The translations under genes were made by a program, and so were the position numbers. A DNA stretch of 64,000 nucleotides from Trebonia kvetii (GTDB taxonomy: Bacteria; Actinomycetota; Actinomycetes; Streptosporangiales; Streptosporangiaceae), in the NCBI RefSeq assembly GCF_007827045.1, contig NZ_RPFW01000005.1, positions 639,835 through 703,834 on the forward strand, in the 5' to 3' direction. Of the stretch, positions 18,312 to 27,106 are shown piece by piece. The notes below the pieces were generated by a model. That model was not told the DNA's origin. It saw only the letters and a list, made by a program, of their open reading frames with translations, and did no database searches. Position 1 is the stretch's first letter, and each line of letters opens with the position of its first letter.

Positions 18312-18349
18312 AGTAGACGGCAGTCGCCGGGCCGCCTAGTGTCAGGCTG

Positions 18350-19135
18350 ATGATGGCGACGATGCCTGTCACGTCGGCCGGCCAGGACGTGGCCGGGCGG
18401 CTGCTGAGTGACGGCTATGTGGTCGTGACCGGCATGATGACCCCCGACGGAGTGCGCGATGCCCAGGCTGATCTGGGCCGGCTGCTTGATGTCACCAGGA
18501 CCGGGCGGAACTCCTTCGAGGGATTCGCCACGCAGCGGATCTACGCGCTGTTCGCCAAGACCCGCGTGTTCGACGCCGCCGCCACCCACCCGTTGCTGCT
18601 CGGTGTCCTCGACCAGGTGCTCGGCCACTACCAGTTGAGCGCACCGGTCGGCATCTGCATCGGCGCGGACGAAAAGGCGCAGGTACTGCACAGGGACGAC
18701 GCCATCTACCCGGTGCCCGAGCCGCATCCGCCGCTGGTGGTCAACACCATGTGGCCACTGGATGAGTTCACCGCGCAGAACGGGGCGACCAGGTTCATCC
18801 CCGGTAGCCACCGGTGGGAGCCTGGCAGACGGCCGGGCCCTGGCGATCCGGTGGAGACCGCGGTGATGTCGCCGGGCTCGGCGCTGTTCTACCTGGGCAG
18901 CCTCTGGCATGGCGGCGGCGCGAACCACACCAGCCGGCCGCGTCTGGGCGTGATACTCGAGTACGCGGCGGGCTGGCTGCGGCCACAGGAGAACCATTGC
19001 CTGGCCGTTCCCCGTGACGTCGTTCGCGACCTGCCCGAGCGGCTGCAGGAACTGCTCGGCTACAACATCTATCCGCCGTTCGTCGGGTACGTCGACGGCA
19101 GCCATCCGCGCCGGGTCCTGTCGGCGGACAGCTAG
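18350..19135 (+). CDS. Phytanoyl-CoA dioxygenase (PhyH) family protein
   Basis: A 261-residue Fe(II)/2-oxoglutarate oxygenase-like protein. The metal triad is visible: HxD in AQVLHRDDAIYPVPEP (about residue 115) and the distal His in LFYLGSLWHGGGANHT (about 187), with an Arg in the following RPRLGVILEYA for 2-oxoglutarate. The stretch GATRFIPGSHRWEPGR is typical of PhyH. It hydroxylates an unknown small molecule. ATG at 18350 or 18353 gives similar starts. It is followed 37 bases later by a MalY/PatB-type lyase gene on the same strand, so the two may be co-transcribed. Confidence 0.87.
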   Translation: MMATMPVTSAGQDVAGRLLSDGYVVVTGMMTPDGVRDAQADLGRLLDVTRTGRNSFEGFATQRIYALFAKTRVFDAAATHPLLLGVLDQVLGHYQLSAPVGICIGADEKAQVLHRDDAIYPVPEPHPPLVVNTMWPLDEFTAQNGATRFIPGSHRWEPGRRPGPGDPVETAVMSPGSALFYLGSLWHGGGANHTSRPRLGVILEYAAGWLRPQENHCLAVPRDVVRDLPERLQELLGYNIYPPFVGYVDGSHPRRVLSADS

Positions 19136-19172
19136 CTGACTGCCGCGGCGCGGCGGCCAATACGCTTGGCCG

Positions 19173-20324
19173 GTGAGCATGAATGAGGCGGATCCGCTGG
19201 AGTCCCTGCGCCGCCGCACCAGCGAGAAGTGGGCCAGGTACCCCGCGGACGTGCTGCCGATGTTCGTGGCCGAGATGGACTTCCCCCTGGCGCCGGAGAT
19301 CAAGGCCGCGCTGCGGGAGGCGATCGAGGCCGGGGACACCGGGTACGTCAACCCGCGCGACACCCGCGCCGCGGCCGCGTTCGCCGGTTTCGCGCAGGAC
19401 GAGTGGGGGTGGTCACCGCAGGTGCACCGCATGGGGGTGACCACCGACGTCAGCGTGGTCGTCGTGGAGGCGCTGCGCCGCCTTATCCCGCCCGGCGGCG
19501 GCGTGATCATCACGCCGCCGGTCTACCCGCCGTTCTTCGCCTTCGTGCCCGAGGCTGGCGGCACTGTCGTGGAAGTCCCGCTGCTCGACGACGGCACGGC
19601 CTACGCGCTCGACCTGGCCGGCATCGACCGGGCCATGGGCGCGGGCGCGCGCGGTGTGCTCCTGTGCAACCCGCACAATCCTGTCGGTCTTGTGCACAGC
19701 GGCGAGCAGCTCGCGGAGCTGTCGGCGATCGTGGCCAGGCACGGCGGGTTCGTGGTCAGCGATGAGATCCACGCCCCGCTGGTCCACGGCGGGCACGTCT
19801 TCACCCCGTACCTGACCGTATCCAGCGAGGCGGCAGAACACGGGATCGCCGCCGAATCAGGCAGCAAGGCGTTCAACCTGGCAGGACTGAAGACCGCGTT
19901 TTTCGTGGCCTCCGCTGATCCCATGACAAGGCTGATCACCTCGCTGCCCGAGGAGGTAACGTTCCGGGCCGGCCTGTTCGGCCTGATCGCCACCCGGGCG
20001 GGCTTCAGCGAGAGTCGTGACTGGCTGCGGGCGACCGTCGCCGCGATCGAGCACAACGTCGCCGTCTTGGCGGAGCTGCTGGCCGCCAGCCTCCCCGCGG
20101 TGCGGTTCCGCCGACCCGACGCCAGCTACCTGGCGTGGCTCGACATGTCCGCCCTCGGCTGGGGAGACGACCCCGCGCAATTCGCCCTTGAGCACGCCAA
20201 GGTGGCCCTCACCAACGGACCCGCCTTCGGTGCCCAAGGCGCCGGCCACGCCCGGATGAACATCGCGTGCTCGCCAGAAGTGATCAGCGAGGCGGTTGCC
20301 AGGCTCGCCCGAGCCGCCAGCTAA
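19173..20324 (+). CDS. MalY/PatB-family PLP-dependent aminotransferase/C-S lyase
   Basis: A 383-residue fold-type I PLP enzyme of the MalY/PatB group, which mostly act as cystathionine beta-lyases or C-S lyases. The N-terminus has LRRRTSEKWARYPADVLPMF and VAEMDFPLAPEIKAAL, a hallmark of this group. Other signs are LLCNPHNPVGLVHSGEQLAEL, VSDEIHAPLVHGGHVFTPY and the PLP lysine in ESGSKAFNLAGLKTAFF (about residue 232). The C-terminus has HARMNIACSPEVISEAVARL. Start GTG 19173; ATG 19179 is an alternative two codons later. It is convergent with the cold-shock gene. Confidence 0.9.
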   Translation: MSMNEADPLESLRRRTSEKWARYPADVLPMFVAEMDFPLAPEIKAALREAIEAGDTGYVNPRDTRAAAAFAGFAQDEWGWSPQVHRMGVTTDVSVVVVEALRRLIPPGGGVIITPPVYPPFFAFVPEAGGTVVEVPLLDDGTAYALDLAGIDRAMGAGARGVLLCNPHNPVGLVHSGEQLAELSAIVARHGGFVVSDEIHAPLVHGGHVFTPYLTVSSEAAEHGIAAESGSKAFNLAGLKTAFFVASADPMTRLITSLPEEVTFRAGLFGLIATRAGFSESRDWLRATVAAIEHNVAVLAELLAASLPAVRFRRPDASYLAWLDMSALGWGDDPAQFALEHAKVALTNGPAFGAQGAGHARMNIACSPEVISEAVARLARAAS

Positions 20325-20343
20325 CCCGGCAACGGCCAGGACC

Positions 20344-20547
20344 TTAGAGGGGCCGGACGTTCTCCGCCTGGGGGCCCTTGGCGCCGCGGACCGCGGTGAA
20401 TTCGACTCGCTGGTTCTCCTGCAGGCTGCGGTAGCCATCCGTCTCAATCGCGGAGTGGTGGACGAAGACGTCCGGCGTGGAGTCGTCAGGGGCGATGAAA
20501 CCATAGCCCTTGTCCGCGTTGAACCACTTCACTGTTCCCTGAGCCAC
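20344..20547 (-). CDS. CspA-family cold-shock protein
   Basis: A 67-residue single cold-shock domain binding single-stranded RNA or DNA. Both RNA-binding motifs are present: RNP1 in NADKGYGFIAPDD and RNP2 in DVFVHHSAIETDG. The start is GTG at 20547 after AGGAGAAAC. It lies 74 bases downstream of a DEAD-box helicase gene on the same strand, which suggests a shared cold-response or RNA-structure role. Confidence 0.95.
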   Translation of the reverse strand: MAQGTVKWFNADKGYGFIAPDDSTPDVFVHHSAIETDGYRSLQENQRVEFTAVRGAKGPQAENVRPL

Positions 20548-20621
20548 TGCGTTTCTCCTGTCGGTATGACGCGTTGCAGAACTTCGACTACAACCAGTTC
20601 ACATCTAACACCATCGCGCGG

Positions 20622-21911
20622 TCATCGACGGCGACGTCCGCGGAACCCGGCCGACAAAGCGGCCGCGCCGTGGCCGGTCGCGGGAGCTGCCGTGATCGCC
20701 GCAGGTCGGGCAACGGGAAGCATGACGGGCGCGGCGGGCTCGCCGGCGATCGAGCGCAGCAGCGCTGAACCGGGAGTGACGGTAGCGGTCAGCGGAACGA
20801 CACCCGCCTTGCGCATCAGGCCGCGGACGGCGGTGGCCTGTTCGCGAGTCTGGATGGTGATCACCGTGCCGGCCGCTCCTGCCCGGGCAGTCCGCCCCGA
20901 CCTGTGCAGGTAGGCCTTGTGCTCGGTCGGCGGATCGGCGTGGATGACCAGGTCGATGCCGTCGACGTGAATGCCGCGGGCGGCGATGTCAGTCGCGACG
21001 ATGACGCGTACCGTCCCGGCCGTGAAGGAGGCAAGATTTCTTTCTCGTGCGCCCTGCGCCAGGTCTCCGTGCAGATCAGCCGCGGGGATGCCGTTCGCGC
21101 TCAGCTGGCGGGCGAGGCGGCGGGCGGCGTGCTTGGTCCGCGTGAAGACGATCGACCGGCCGCTGCCGCCCGCGAGCGCGGCGACCACGGCGACCCGGTC
21201 GGCGGGCGCGACGGTGAGCAGGTGGTGAGTCAGCGTGAGTGGTGCCTCAACCTGGCCGACATCGTGACTTGCCGGGCGTTTCATGAAGCGTCGCGCCAGG
21301 ACGTCCACGGCCGCGTCGAGCGTCGCGGAGAACAGCATCCGCTGGCCGCCGGCCGGCGTCATGTCGAGCAGTCGCCGCACGACGGGCAGGAACCCGAGAT
21401 CGGCCATGTGGTCAGCCTCGTCGAGCACGCTTATTTCCACGTCTCCGAGGTGGCAGTGCCCCTGCTCGATGAGATCGGCGAGCCTGCCAGGGCACGCGAC
21501 GACGATGTCGGCGCGGGCGCGCAGCGCGGCCACCTGAGGCTTCTGCCCAACCCCGCCGTAGATCGTCGCCACGCTCAGTCCCACCGATTCGGCGAGCGGC
21601 GCGAGGACGGCGCGGACCTGGCTGGCGAGTTCCCTGGTCGGCACCAGCACGAGGCCGCGCGGCCGGCAGGCGCTTGTATAGCCGTCGGCCAGTCTCGCGG
21701 CGAGCGGGATGCAGAAGCCGAGCGTCTTGCCCGATCCGGTCTGGCCTCGGCCGAGGATGTCCCGGCCGGACAGGGCGTCAGGCAGGGTGGCCGCCTGAAT
21801 GGGGAACGGGGTGGTGATGCCCTCCGCCGCGAGCGCCGCCACCAGCGGCGCGGGAACGCCTACGCCAGCGAACGACAGGACAGGGGGACTTTCAACGGAC
21901 AGGGACGACAA
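20622..21911 (-). CDS. DEAD-box RNA helicase (RhlE-like)
   Basis: A 429-residue RNA helicase with the Q motif (GITTPFPIQAATLP), motif I GRGQTGSGKTLGF, PTRELASQV, DEAD in VLDEADHMADLGF, SAT in LFSATLD, motif V VATDIAARGIHVDG and motif VI HRSGRTARAGAAG. The start is read as TTG 21911, because GGAGG lies 7 bases before it; an in-frame ATG at 21959 would sit upstream of that ribosome site. A 7-base-pair hairpin lies 20 bases upstream of the TTG. The C-terminal tail of about 60 residues is basic and ends RGRRRR, likely for RNA contact. Confidence 0.92.
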   Translation of the reverse strand: MSSLSVESPPVLSFAGVGVPAPLVAALAAEGITTPFPIQAATLPDALSGRDILGRGQTGSGKTLGFCIPLAARLADGYTSACRPRGLVLVPTRELASQVRAVLAPLAESVGLSVATIYGGVGQKPQVAALRARADIVVACPGRLADLIEQGHCHLGDVEISVLDEADHMADLGFLPVVRRLLDMTPAGGQRMLFSATLDAAVDVLARRFMKRPASHDVGQVEAPLTLTHHLLTVAPADRVAVVAALAGGSGRSIVFTRTKHAARRLARQLSANGIPAADLHGDLAQGARERNLASFTAGTVRVIVATDIAARGIHVDGIDLVIHADPPTEHKAYLHRSGRTARAGAAGTVITIQTREQATAVRGLMRKAGVVPLTATVTPGSALLRSIAGEPAAPVMLPVARPAAITAAPATGHGAAALSAGFRGRRRR

Positions 21912-21931
21912 GAAAAAACCTCCGGATGTAA

Positions 21932-21955
21932 GGTGGCCGCATTTCGAAGGCCACC
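21932..21955 (-). promoter_or_regulatory. Leader hairpin upstream of the DEAD-box gene
   Basis: GGTGGCC and GGCCACC (21932-21938 with 21949-21955) form a 7-base-pair stem with a 10-base loop in the probable 5' leader of the helicase mRNA, about 13 bases before its GGAGG. It could influence translation or stability; this is inference. Confidence 0.4.
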
Positions 21956-22055
21956 ACATCCGTGGAAACCAGCTTGCTCGTCAGCAGCACTACAGCGTTT
22001 TGCTCTAACTCGGCGGCATGCTACCGCCTGGTGGCCTGAGCCGGCCCGCCAGTGG

Positions 22056-22286
22056 TCAGAGCTTGGTCATCCTGGCGAACGGCCTGGTGATCCGGACCTT
22101 CTTCGAAGCGAAGTCCACCACGACAGCGGCGTCACCCTCGACGAGGATGACACGGCCAAGGCCGTACTTGTCGTGGGTCACCAGGTCTTCCAGCTCGTAC
22201 CGCTCGACGGGAGGAGCCTCCGGCGGAGGCTTGAAGGGGCTTGTTGGCAGATGGCGCCGATGCCCGCTGCTGCCACCGTTCACCAT
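22056..22286 (-). CDS. Small conserved hypothetical protein, about 76 aa
   Basis: No family is recognised with confidence. The C-terminal 50 residues look well conserved in type: PPVERYELEDLVTHDKYGLG, then RVILVEGDAAVVVDFASKKV and RITRPFARMTKL, a beta-strand-rich pattern reminiscent of small KOW/Tudor-like domains, with the helicase C-terminal CarD/UvrD-tail being another comparison. ATG 22286 is preferred; ATG 22337 would add 17 unlikely residues. It stands between two DEAD-box helicase genes on the same strand, which may mean an RNA-related role. No signal peptide. Confidence 0.7.
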   Translation of the reverse strand: MVNGGSSGHRRHLPTSPFKPPPEAPPVERYELEDLVTHDKYGLGRVILVEGDAAVVVDFASKKVRITRPFARMTKL

Positions 22287-22394
22287 GATCGGCACACGCC
22301 TTTCCGCGATCCCATGCCAGCACCGCACCGGGGCCAAACGTTGATCACGCTACCTCTAAGGCTAGTGCACGCCGTCGGGGTTGATGTCGGGGGG

Positions 22395-24089
22395 TTATCG
22401 CGCAGAATAGCGTTCACGGCGAACAGTTGCCTTTCTGCCCTTGATGCTGACCCGGCGGAGGCGTGCGACCACGTCATCCGCCGCTGACTCGGGGACCTCG
22501 ACGAGCGAGAAGCGATCGGCGATCTCGATCGCGCCGATGTCCCTCCCGGACAGGTGCGATTCGCCAGTGATGGCGCCCACCAGGTCCGCGGGCCGGACTC
22601 CGGCGGAACGGCCGGTTCCGACAAACAGGCGTGTCGTGCCCGCGGTCGCGCCGCGCACACGCCGCTCGTCACGGCCGGCCGCCTTGCGCCTGCTGCCGCC
22701 GCCACCGCCGCTGTCGGCGATCGAGGCCAGTTCCACCTCAGGCAGTTCCTCCTCCTCGCGAGGAGTTCCGCCTGCCTCGTGCGCCAGCTTGACCGCGGCG
22801 AGTGCCACCTCGTAGAGGTGGAACTCCTCGCCGAGCGGCTCAACGACAGCACGGAAGTCATCGAGGTTGCCCTCAATCAGGATTTCCCGCAGTGCCGCAC
22901 GCGTCAGCTCCAGGCGCCTGCTGCGCAGGTCAGCGAGGGTCGGCAGCTTCTCGACCGCGATCGACTGCCGCGTTGCGCGTTCGATGGTCTTGAGCATCCG
23001 CTGCTCGCGCGGCTCGACGAGGGTGATCGCGGTGCCTTCGCGGCCGGCCCGGCCGACGCGCCCGATACGGTGCACGTAAAGCTCGGGAGCGCTCGGCACG
23101 TCGTAGTTCACCACATGCGAGAGCTGCTCGACGTCGAGGCCGCGGGCGGCGACGTCGGTGGCCACGAGAAGATCGAGGCCACCGGCCCGCAGTCGGCCCA
23201 TGACCCGGTCCCGCTGCTGCTGGTCCATTCCGCCGTGCAGTGCCTCGGCACGATGGCCGCGGCCGTTCAGGGTCTCTGTCAGCCGGTCCACTTCGTCCCT
23301 GGTCCGGCAGAAGACCACCGCTGCCGTCGGCGCTTCCAGGTCGAGCACCCGGGCCAGCGCGGCGGGCTTGTGCCCGCGCGGCACGACGTAGGCGGTCTGC
23401 CTCACCTGCAGGGCGTCATCGGACTGCGATGCCTGGCGGTTGAGCTGGACCCGAACCGGGTCGCGCAGGTAGCGACGGACCATGCCGTCGATCCGCGGCG
23501 GCATGGTCGCCGAGAACAGTGCGGTCTGTCGGCTGTCCCCGGTGTTGGCGAGGATGGTTTCGATGTCCTCCGCGAAGCCCATGTCCAGCATCTCGTCGGC
23601 CTCGTCGAGCACGACGATCTCCAGGTCGCTCAGGTTCAGCGTTCCCCTGTTGAGGTGGTCGAGCGCACGCCCTGGTGTCGCCACGACGATGTCGGTGCCG
23701 CGCTTAAGCGCCCCGAGCTGGCGGCCGATTGGCTGGCCGCCGTATACCGGCAGCACGCGCGCGCCCATGTCGCGCCCGTAGCTATGCATCGCCTCGGAGA
23801 CCTGGATCGCGAGTTCGCGGGTTGGCACGAGCACCAGGGCGAAGGGCTCTGCCCGGCGCTCGCCCTCCCCGAGGAGCCGCTGCAGCACGGGAAGTGCGAA
23901 CGCCGCCGTCTTCCCGGTTCCCGTCGCGGCCTGCCCGACCAGGTCACGGCCCGCGAGCAGGGGCGGGATGGCGGCCCGCTGAATCGGGGTTGGTTCCTCG
24001 TAGCCGAGGCCAGAAAGCGCCTGACACAGTTCCGGGGCCAAGGCCAGGTCGGCGAAGCCGCTTGTACCCTCGCCGTTGCCCATGGTCAT
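22395..24089 (-). CDS. DEAD-box RNA helicase with C-terminal DbpA-type RNA-binding domain
   Basis: A 564-residue DeaD/CsdA-like helicase. N-terminal core: Q motif EEPTPIQRAAIPPLLAGRDL, motif I GQAATGTGKTAAF, VVLDEADEMLDMGF, SATMP, ATDVAARGLDVEQLSHVV and HRIGRVGRAGREG. After a helical spacer comes a basic linker (SRRKAAGRDERRVRG) and the DbpA-like domain, TTRLFVGTGRSAGVRPADLV and GAITGESHLSGRDIGAIEIA (about residues 490-560). ATG 24089 has AAGGTGA upstream. It would unwind structured RNA, for example in ribosome assembly in the cold. It is divergent from the alpha/beta hydrolase gene. Confidence 0.93.
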   Translation of the reverse strand: MTMGNGEGTSGFADLALAPELCQALSGLGYEEPTPIQRAAIPPLLAGRDLVGQAATGTGKTAAFALPVLQRLLGEGERRAEPFALVLVPTRELAIQVSEAMHSYGRDMGARVLPVYGGQPIGRQLGALKRGTDIVVATPGRALDHLNRGTLNLSDLEIVVLDEADEMLDMGFAEDIETILANTGDSRQTALFSATMPPRIDGMVRRYLRDPVRVQLNRQASQSDDALQVRQTAYVVPRGHKPAALARVLDLEAPTAAVVFCRTRDEVDRLTETLNGRGHRAEALHGGMDQQQRDRVMGRLRAGGLDLLVATDVAARGLDVEQLSHVVNYDVPSAPELYVHRIGRVGRAGREGTAITLVEPREQRMLKTIERATRQSIAVEKLPTLADLRSRRLELTRAALREILIEGNLDDFRAVVEPLGEEFHLYEVALAAVKLAHEAGGTPREEEELPEVELASIADSGGGGGSRRKAAGRDERRVRGATAGTTRLFVGTGRSAGVRPADLVGAITGESHLSGRDIGAIEIADRFSLVEVPESAADDVVARLRRVSIKGRKATVRRERYSAR

Positions 24090-24308
24090 GTAAAGATCAC
24101 CTTGCTCCAAAAGACTTTGACTCCCGCACTGGTCGCACGCGCGCGCCCTGGCTGAGGCGACGAGGACGCGGGCTGCCTGCGGACCTGAGGTCGACGCACA
24201 AGACAACCGTGACCACAGTTAGCAAGCCTATTGGGCGCCAGTTCATTCCCACGTGCCGGATATGCCCACACGGCGGGCGAGTCGCGGCCATCTGATTGAC
24301 TCTTGCAC

Positions 24309-25238
24309 ATGATCGTGCAGAGTGAGGCGGATTCCGCCGTACCGCCCGCCTGGTTTACCGAGGCCCTCGCCGCTCCCGTGACCGAGGGCGCGGCGATGCA
24401 GGACGACGTCCGCATCGCCTACCGGATGTGGGGCAGCCCGGCCGGGCGCGGCATCGTGCTCTTGCACGGCGGCGGTGCTCATTCGCGGTGGTGGGATCAC
24501 ATCGCGCCGCTGCTCGCCACCGACCGCCGAGTCATCGCGATGGACCTGTCGGGGCACGGGGACAGCGGCCGCCGCGAGACCTACAGCTTCGACACGTGGG
24601 CGGGTGAGGTGCTCGCCGTCGCCGCGGACGCCGGGCTTAGCGAGCCGCCGGTCGTGATCGGGCACAGCATGGGCGGCGTCGTCACCCTGCGGGCGGCGGC
24701 GCTGTTCGGTTCACAGATCGAGGGCGCGGTGATCATCGACGCCCCGCTGCGCGACTGGGCTCCGGAGGAGCAGGCGGCGCGGCACGAGCGTGTCTTTCGG
24801 CAGTTGCGCGTCTATCCGACGCGCGAGGCGATACTCGCGCGCTTCCGTCCCGTCCCTGACCAGCCGGTGATCGGCTACATCGCCGACCACGTCGCCGCCA
24901 TGTCGATACGGCAGCGCGATGACGGGTGGACGTGGAAGTGGGACCCAGTCATCTTCAACAGCAGGGAGGACCCCACGGAGCCGCTGACCCGGCTGGACTG
25001 CCGTGCGGCCCTGTTCCGTGCCGAGCACGGCATCCTGTCGGCGGAGATGAGCGACCTCGTCTATGACCGGCTAGGCCGGGTGGCCCCGGTCATCGAGATC
25101 CCCGTCGCCGGGCATCACATCATGCTCGACCAGCCCATCGCGCTGGTCGCGGCGCTCCGCACGCTGCTGTCCGACTGGGATCACTCGCTGCCCGTCGAGG
25201 CCCGCGACCCGCGCCATGACCGGGCAAGCGCCCCTTGA
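24309..25238 (+). CDS. Alpha/beta-fold hydrolase
   Basis: A 309-residue serine hydrolase. The nucleophile elbow is VVIGHSMGGVVTL (about residue 120), the oxyanion-hole segment is IVLLHGGGAHSRWWDHI, the strand-6 region MDLSGHGDSGRR and the catalytic histidine in IPVAGHHIMLDQP. The lid is about 60 residues. The substrate is unknown. ATG 24309 gives MIVQSEADSAVPP; no strong ribosome site is seen, so a leaderless transcript is possible. A terminator-like hairpin starts one base after its stop, and a HAD hydrolase gene follows. Confidence 0.88.
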   Translation: MIVQSEADSAVPPAWFTEALAAPVTEGAAMQDDVRIAYRMWGSPAGRGIVLLHGGGAHSRWWDHIAPLLATDRRVIAMDLSGHGDSGRRETYSFDTWAGEVLAVAADAGLSEPPVVIGHSMGGVVTLRAAALFGSQIEGAVIIDAPLRDWAPEEQAARHERVFRQLRVYPTREAILARFRPVPDQPVIGYIADHVAAMSIRQRDDGWTWKWDPVIFNSREDPTEPLTRLDCRAALFRAEHGILSAEMSDLVYDRLGRVAPVIEIPVAGHHIMLDQPIALVAALRTLLSDWDHSLPVEARDPRHDRASAP

Positions 25239-25239
25239 C

Positions 25240-25256
25240 CTTGCCCCCGGGGCAAG
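25240..25256 (+). terminator. Terminator-like hairpin after the hydrolase gene
   Basis: CTTGCCC and GGGCAAG form a 7-base-pair stem with a 3-base loop beginning one base after the TGA. No T-run follows and the next gene starts only a few bases later, so it may only attenuate. Confidence 0.4.
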
Positions 25257-25263
25257 CCTCAGC

Positions 25264-25908
25264 ATGGCTGCCATGACGATCCAGGCGGTTGTGTTCGACA
25301 TCGGCGGCGTGTTGGAGATCACGCCGCGCCTCGGCGTGGGCGAGAAGTGGGAATCCCGGCTCGGCCTCGCCGCTGGCGAGCTCGATGAGCGCATGGCCGA
25401 TGCCTGGCTGGGCGGCAGTATCGGGACTATCACCGAACGGGATGTTGCCGATGCCCTTACCGACCGCCTCGGCTTCAGTGAGCGGCAGCTCGGGGAGTTC
25501 CTTGCCGATCTGTGGCGCGAGTACCTCGGGACCGCCAACACGGAACTGATCGACTACGCGCGCCGGCTGCGCCCGCGCTACCGCACCGGGATACTGAGCA
25601 ACAGCTTCGTCGGCGCCAGGGAACGAGAGCAGGCCGCCTACGGATTCGAGGATCTGGTCGACGTGATCGTCTACTCGCACGAGTGCGGGCTGACCAAGCC
25701 AGACCCCGCGATCTACGCCCTCGCCTGCGAGCGGCTGCGGGTCGAGCCGGCGCAGATGGTGTTCCTCGATGACCACCAGCCGTGGGCCGCCGGAGCACGC
25801 CAGGTGGGCATCAACGCGGTGCTGTACCGGGACAACGCCCAGGCCATCATGGAAATCGAGGCGCTGCTCAGCGCAACCGAACGCCCGTCACTCCGTCTCA
25901 GAAGGTGA
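25264..25908 (+). CDS. HAD-superfamily hydrolase (subfamily IA)
   Basis: A 214-residue HAD hydrolase. Motif I reads VVFDIGGVLEI: the nucleophile Asp is present but the usual second Asp two positions on is Gly, as in YihX-like and epoxide-hydrolase-N-terminal-like members; activity could be altered. Motif II is GILSNSF, motif III lysine in GLTKPDPAIY and motif IV FLDDHQPWAAGARQVG. A four-helix cap lies between motif I and II. ATG 25264 is chosen; ATG 25273 (MTIQAVVFD) is also possible. It overlaps or is coupled to nothing downstream; the next gene is a decayed lipoprotein. Confidence 0.85.
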   Translation: MAAMTIQAVVFDIGGVLEITPRLGVGEKWESRLGLAAGELDERMADAWLGGSIGTITERDVADALTDRLGFSERQLGEFLADLWREYLGTANTELIDYARRLRPRYRTGILSNSFVGAREREQAAYGFEDLVDVIVYSHECGLTKPDPAIYALACERLRVEPAQMVFLDDHQPWAAGARQVGINAVLYRDNAQAIMEIEALLSATERPSLRLRR

Positions 25909-25954
25909 GCGTGCCCGGGGCACGTCGGCGCGCCGGACGGAAAGCGAACCTGAG

Positions 25955-27067
25955 ATGCCACGCAAGCGATGCGGATTCGTTGTCGCCACATCGATCATCG
26001 CCGCGCTTTTGACCGCGACCTCCGCGTGCGCGGCACGCGATGCCTCCCCCGGTGGCGCAAAGAGGGCCACGGTGCGGACCAGTGCGCCGGCGGTAGCAGC
26101 CAGGTCGGCGAAACAGATCGGTGGTCCGGTCGGCCAGCTTCGTGTCGCCGTCCAGAGGCTGGGTGCTTGCTGAGCTCCCGTGCAACCAGGTGAACTGGTG
26201 CCGGACCACGGTGCTGATGCGCGAGACCGTCAACGGAGGGCAGACCTGGTACGCGGTGCCCGCTCCGTCGGCGCCGCCCGCGGACATGTTTCAGTCAAGC
26301 CCGCCCCGGGACGGCGTCGGCTGGATCCTGTTAACCAGCGCGGGCGACGGCTAGGCGTTCGGCCCCGACCTGTGGCGCACGACGGATGGCGGCGCCACCT
26401 GGCGGCAGCTGGGCGTACCCGGGCCGGTAGCGGACTTCGCGGTGGCCGGGGGCCCTGGCGGCCACTTCCCGGTACCGCGACGACGAGAGCCAGCGGCTCC
26501 CTGCCGTCGGTGCAGCTCGCGGTTTCCGGTTCAGCCGGCTACCTGCTCGCGATCAGCCGGGGCCCGGGCAAGCCCGTGCTGCTCGCCGGACCGGTGACGG
26601 GTGCGGCGCCCTGGCGCCCGCTGCCGCTGCCGCGGCCCTGCGTCGGCGCCTTCTCCGGGGTGCTCGCCGCGGCGGGCGGCTGGCTGTTCCTGGGATGCGG
26701 CAGTGAGCCAGGCGCGGGCAGCCAGTTCAAGGTGGCCTACGTCTCGCGAGATGGCGGGCGCAGCTGGCGCCAGGTTGCCAGCCCGCCGCTCGGCGGCTAC
26801 CTGGGCCGCGCGATCATGAGCCCGGCCGGGACGGTCTTCCTGTCCGGCGGCAGGATGGACGTGTACATCTCAAGTAACCGTGGCGGCAGCTGGCGCGAGA
26901 GCCCGAGCCTGGCCGCCGCGGCTGGCGCGGCCAACGCGGGCTCGTCCCTGCTGGCCACCGCCGTAGTTGGCACCTTCGGTGTGATCATTCAGCAAGGCGT
27001 CTACACCAAGCAGGTGAGGCTCACCAGTGACGCCGGCAGCCACTGGACACCTGCCACGGTGCACTAA
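25955..27067 (+). pseudogene. BNR/Ycf48-like repeat lipoprotein, decayed
   Basis: The start (MPRKRCGFVVATSIIAALLT then ATSAC) is a lipoprotein signal peptide. Around 26110 the coding frame jumps: the frame used by VRSASFVSPSRGWVLAE differs from the start frame. That frame carries NGGQTWYAVPAPSAP and then a TAG codon at about 26353, where family logic expects Tyr (GDG, stop, AFGPDLWRTTDGGATW). Another jump near 26470 leads to VSRDGGRSWRQVASPP and YISSNRGGSWRESPS, with the Asp-box-like S.DGG.SW repeats. Two frameshifts and one nonsense codon show it is broken. The encoded protein would be an exported propeller of unknown role. Confidence 0.82.
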
Positions 27068-27106
27068 CCCCAGGATGGCGACGGACTCCCACGGATCAGG
27101 ATTCCG

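Noticed and set aside
20904..24155. Long plus-strand open frames across the two DEAD-box helicase genes
   Set aside because: They are antisense shadows; no domain or ribosome site supports them.
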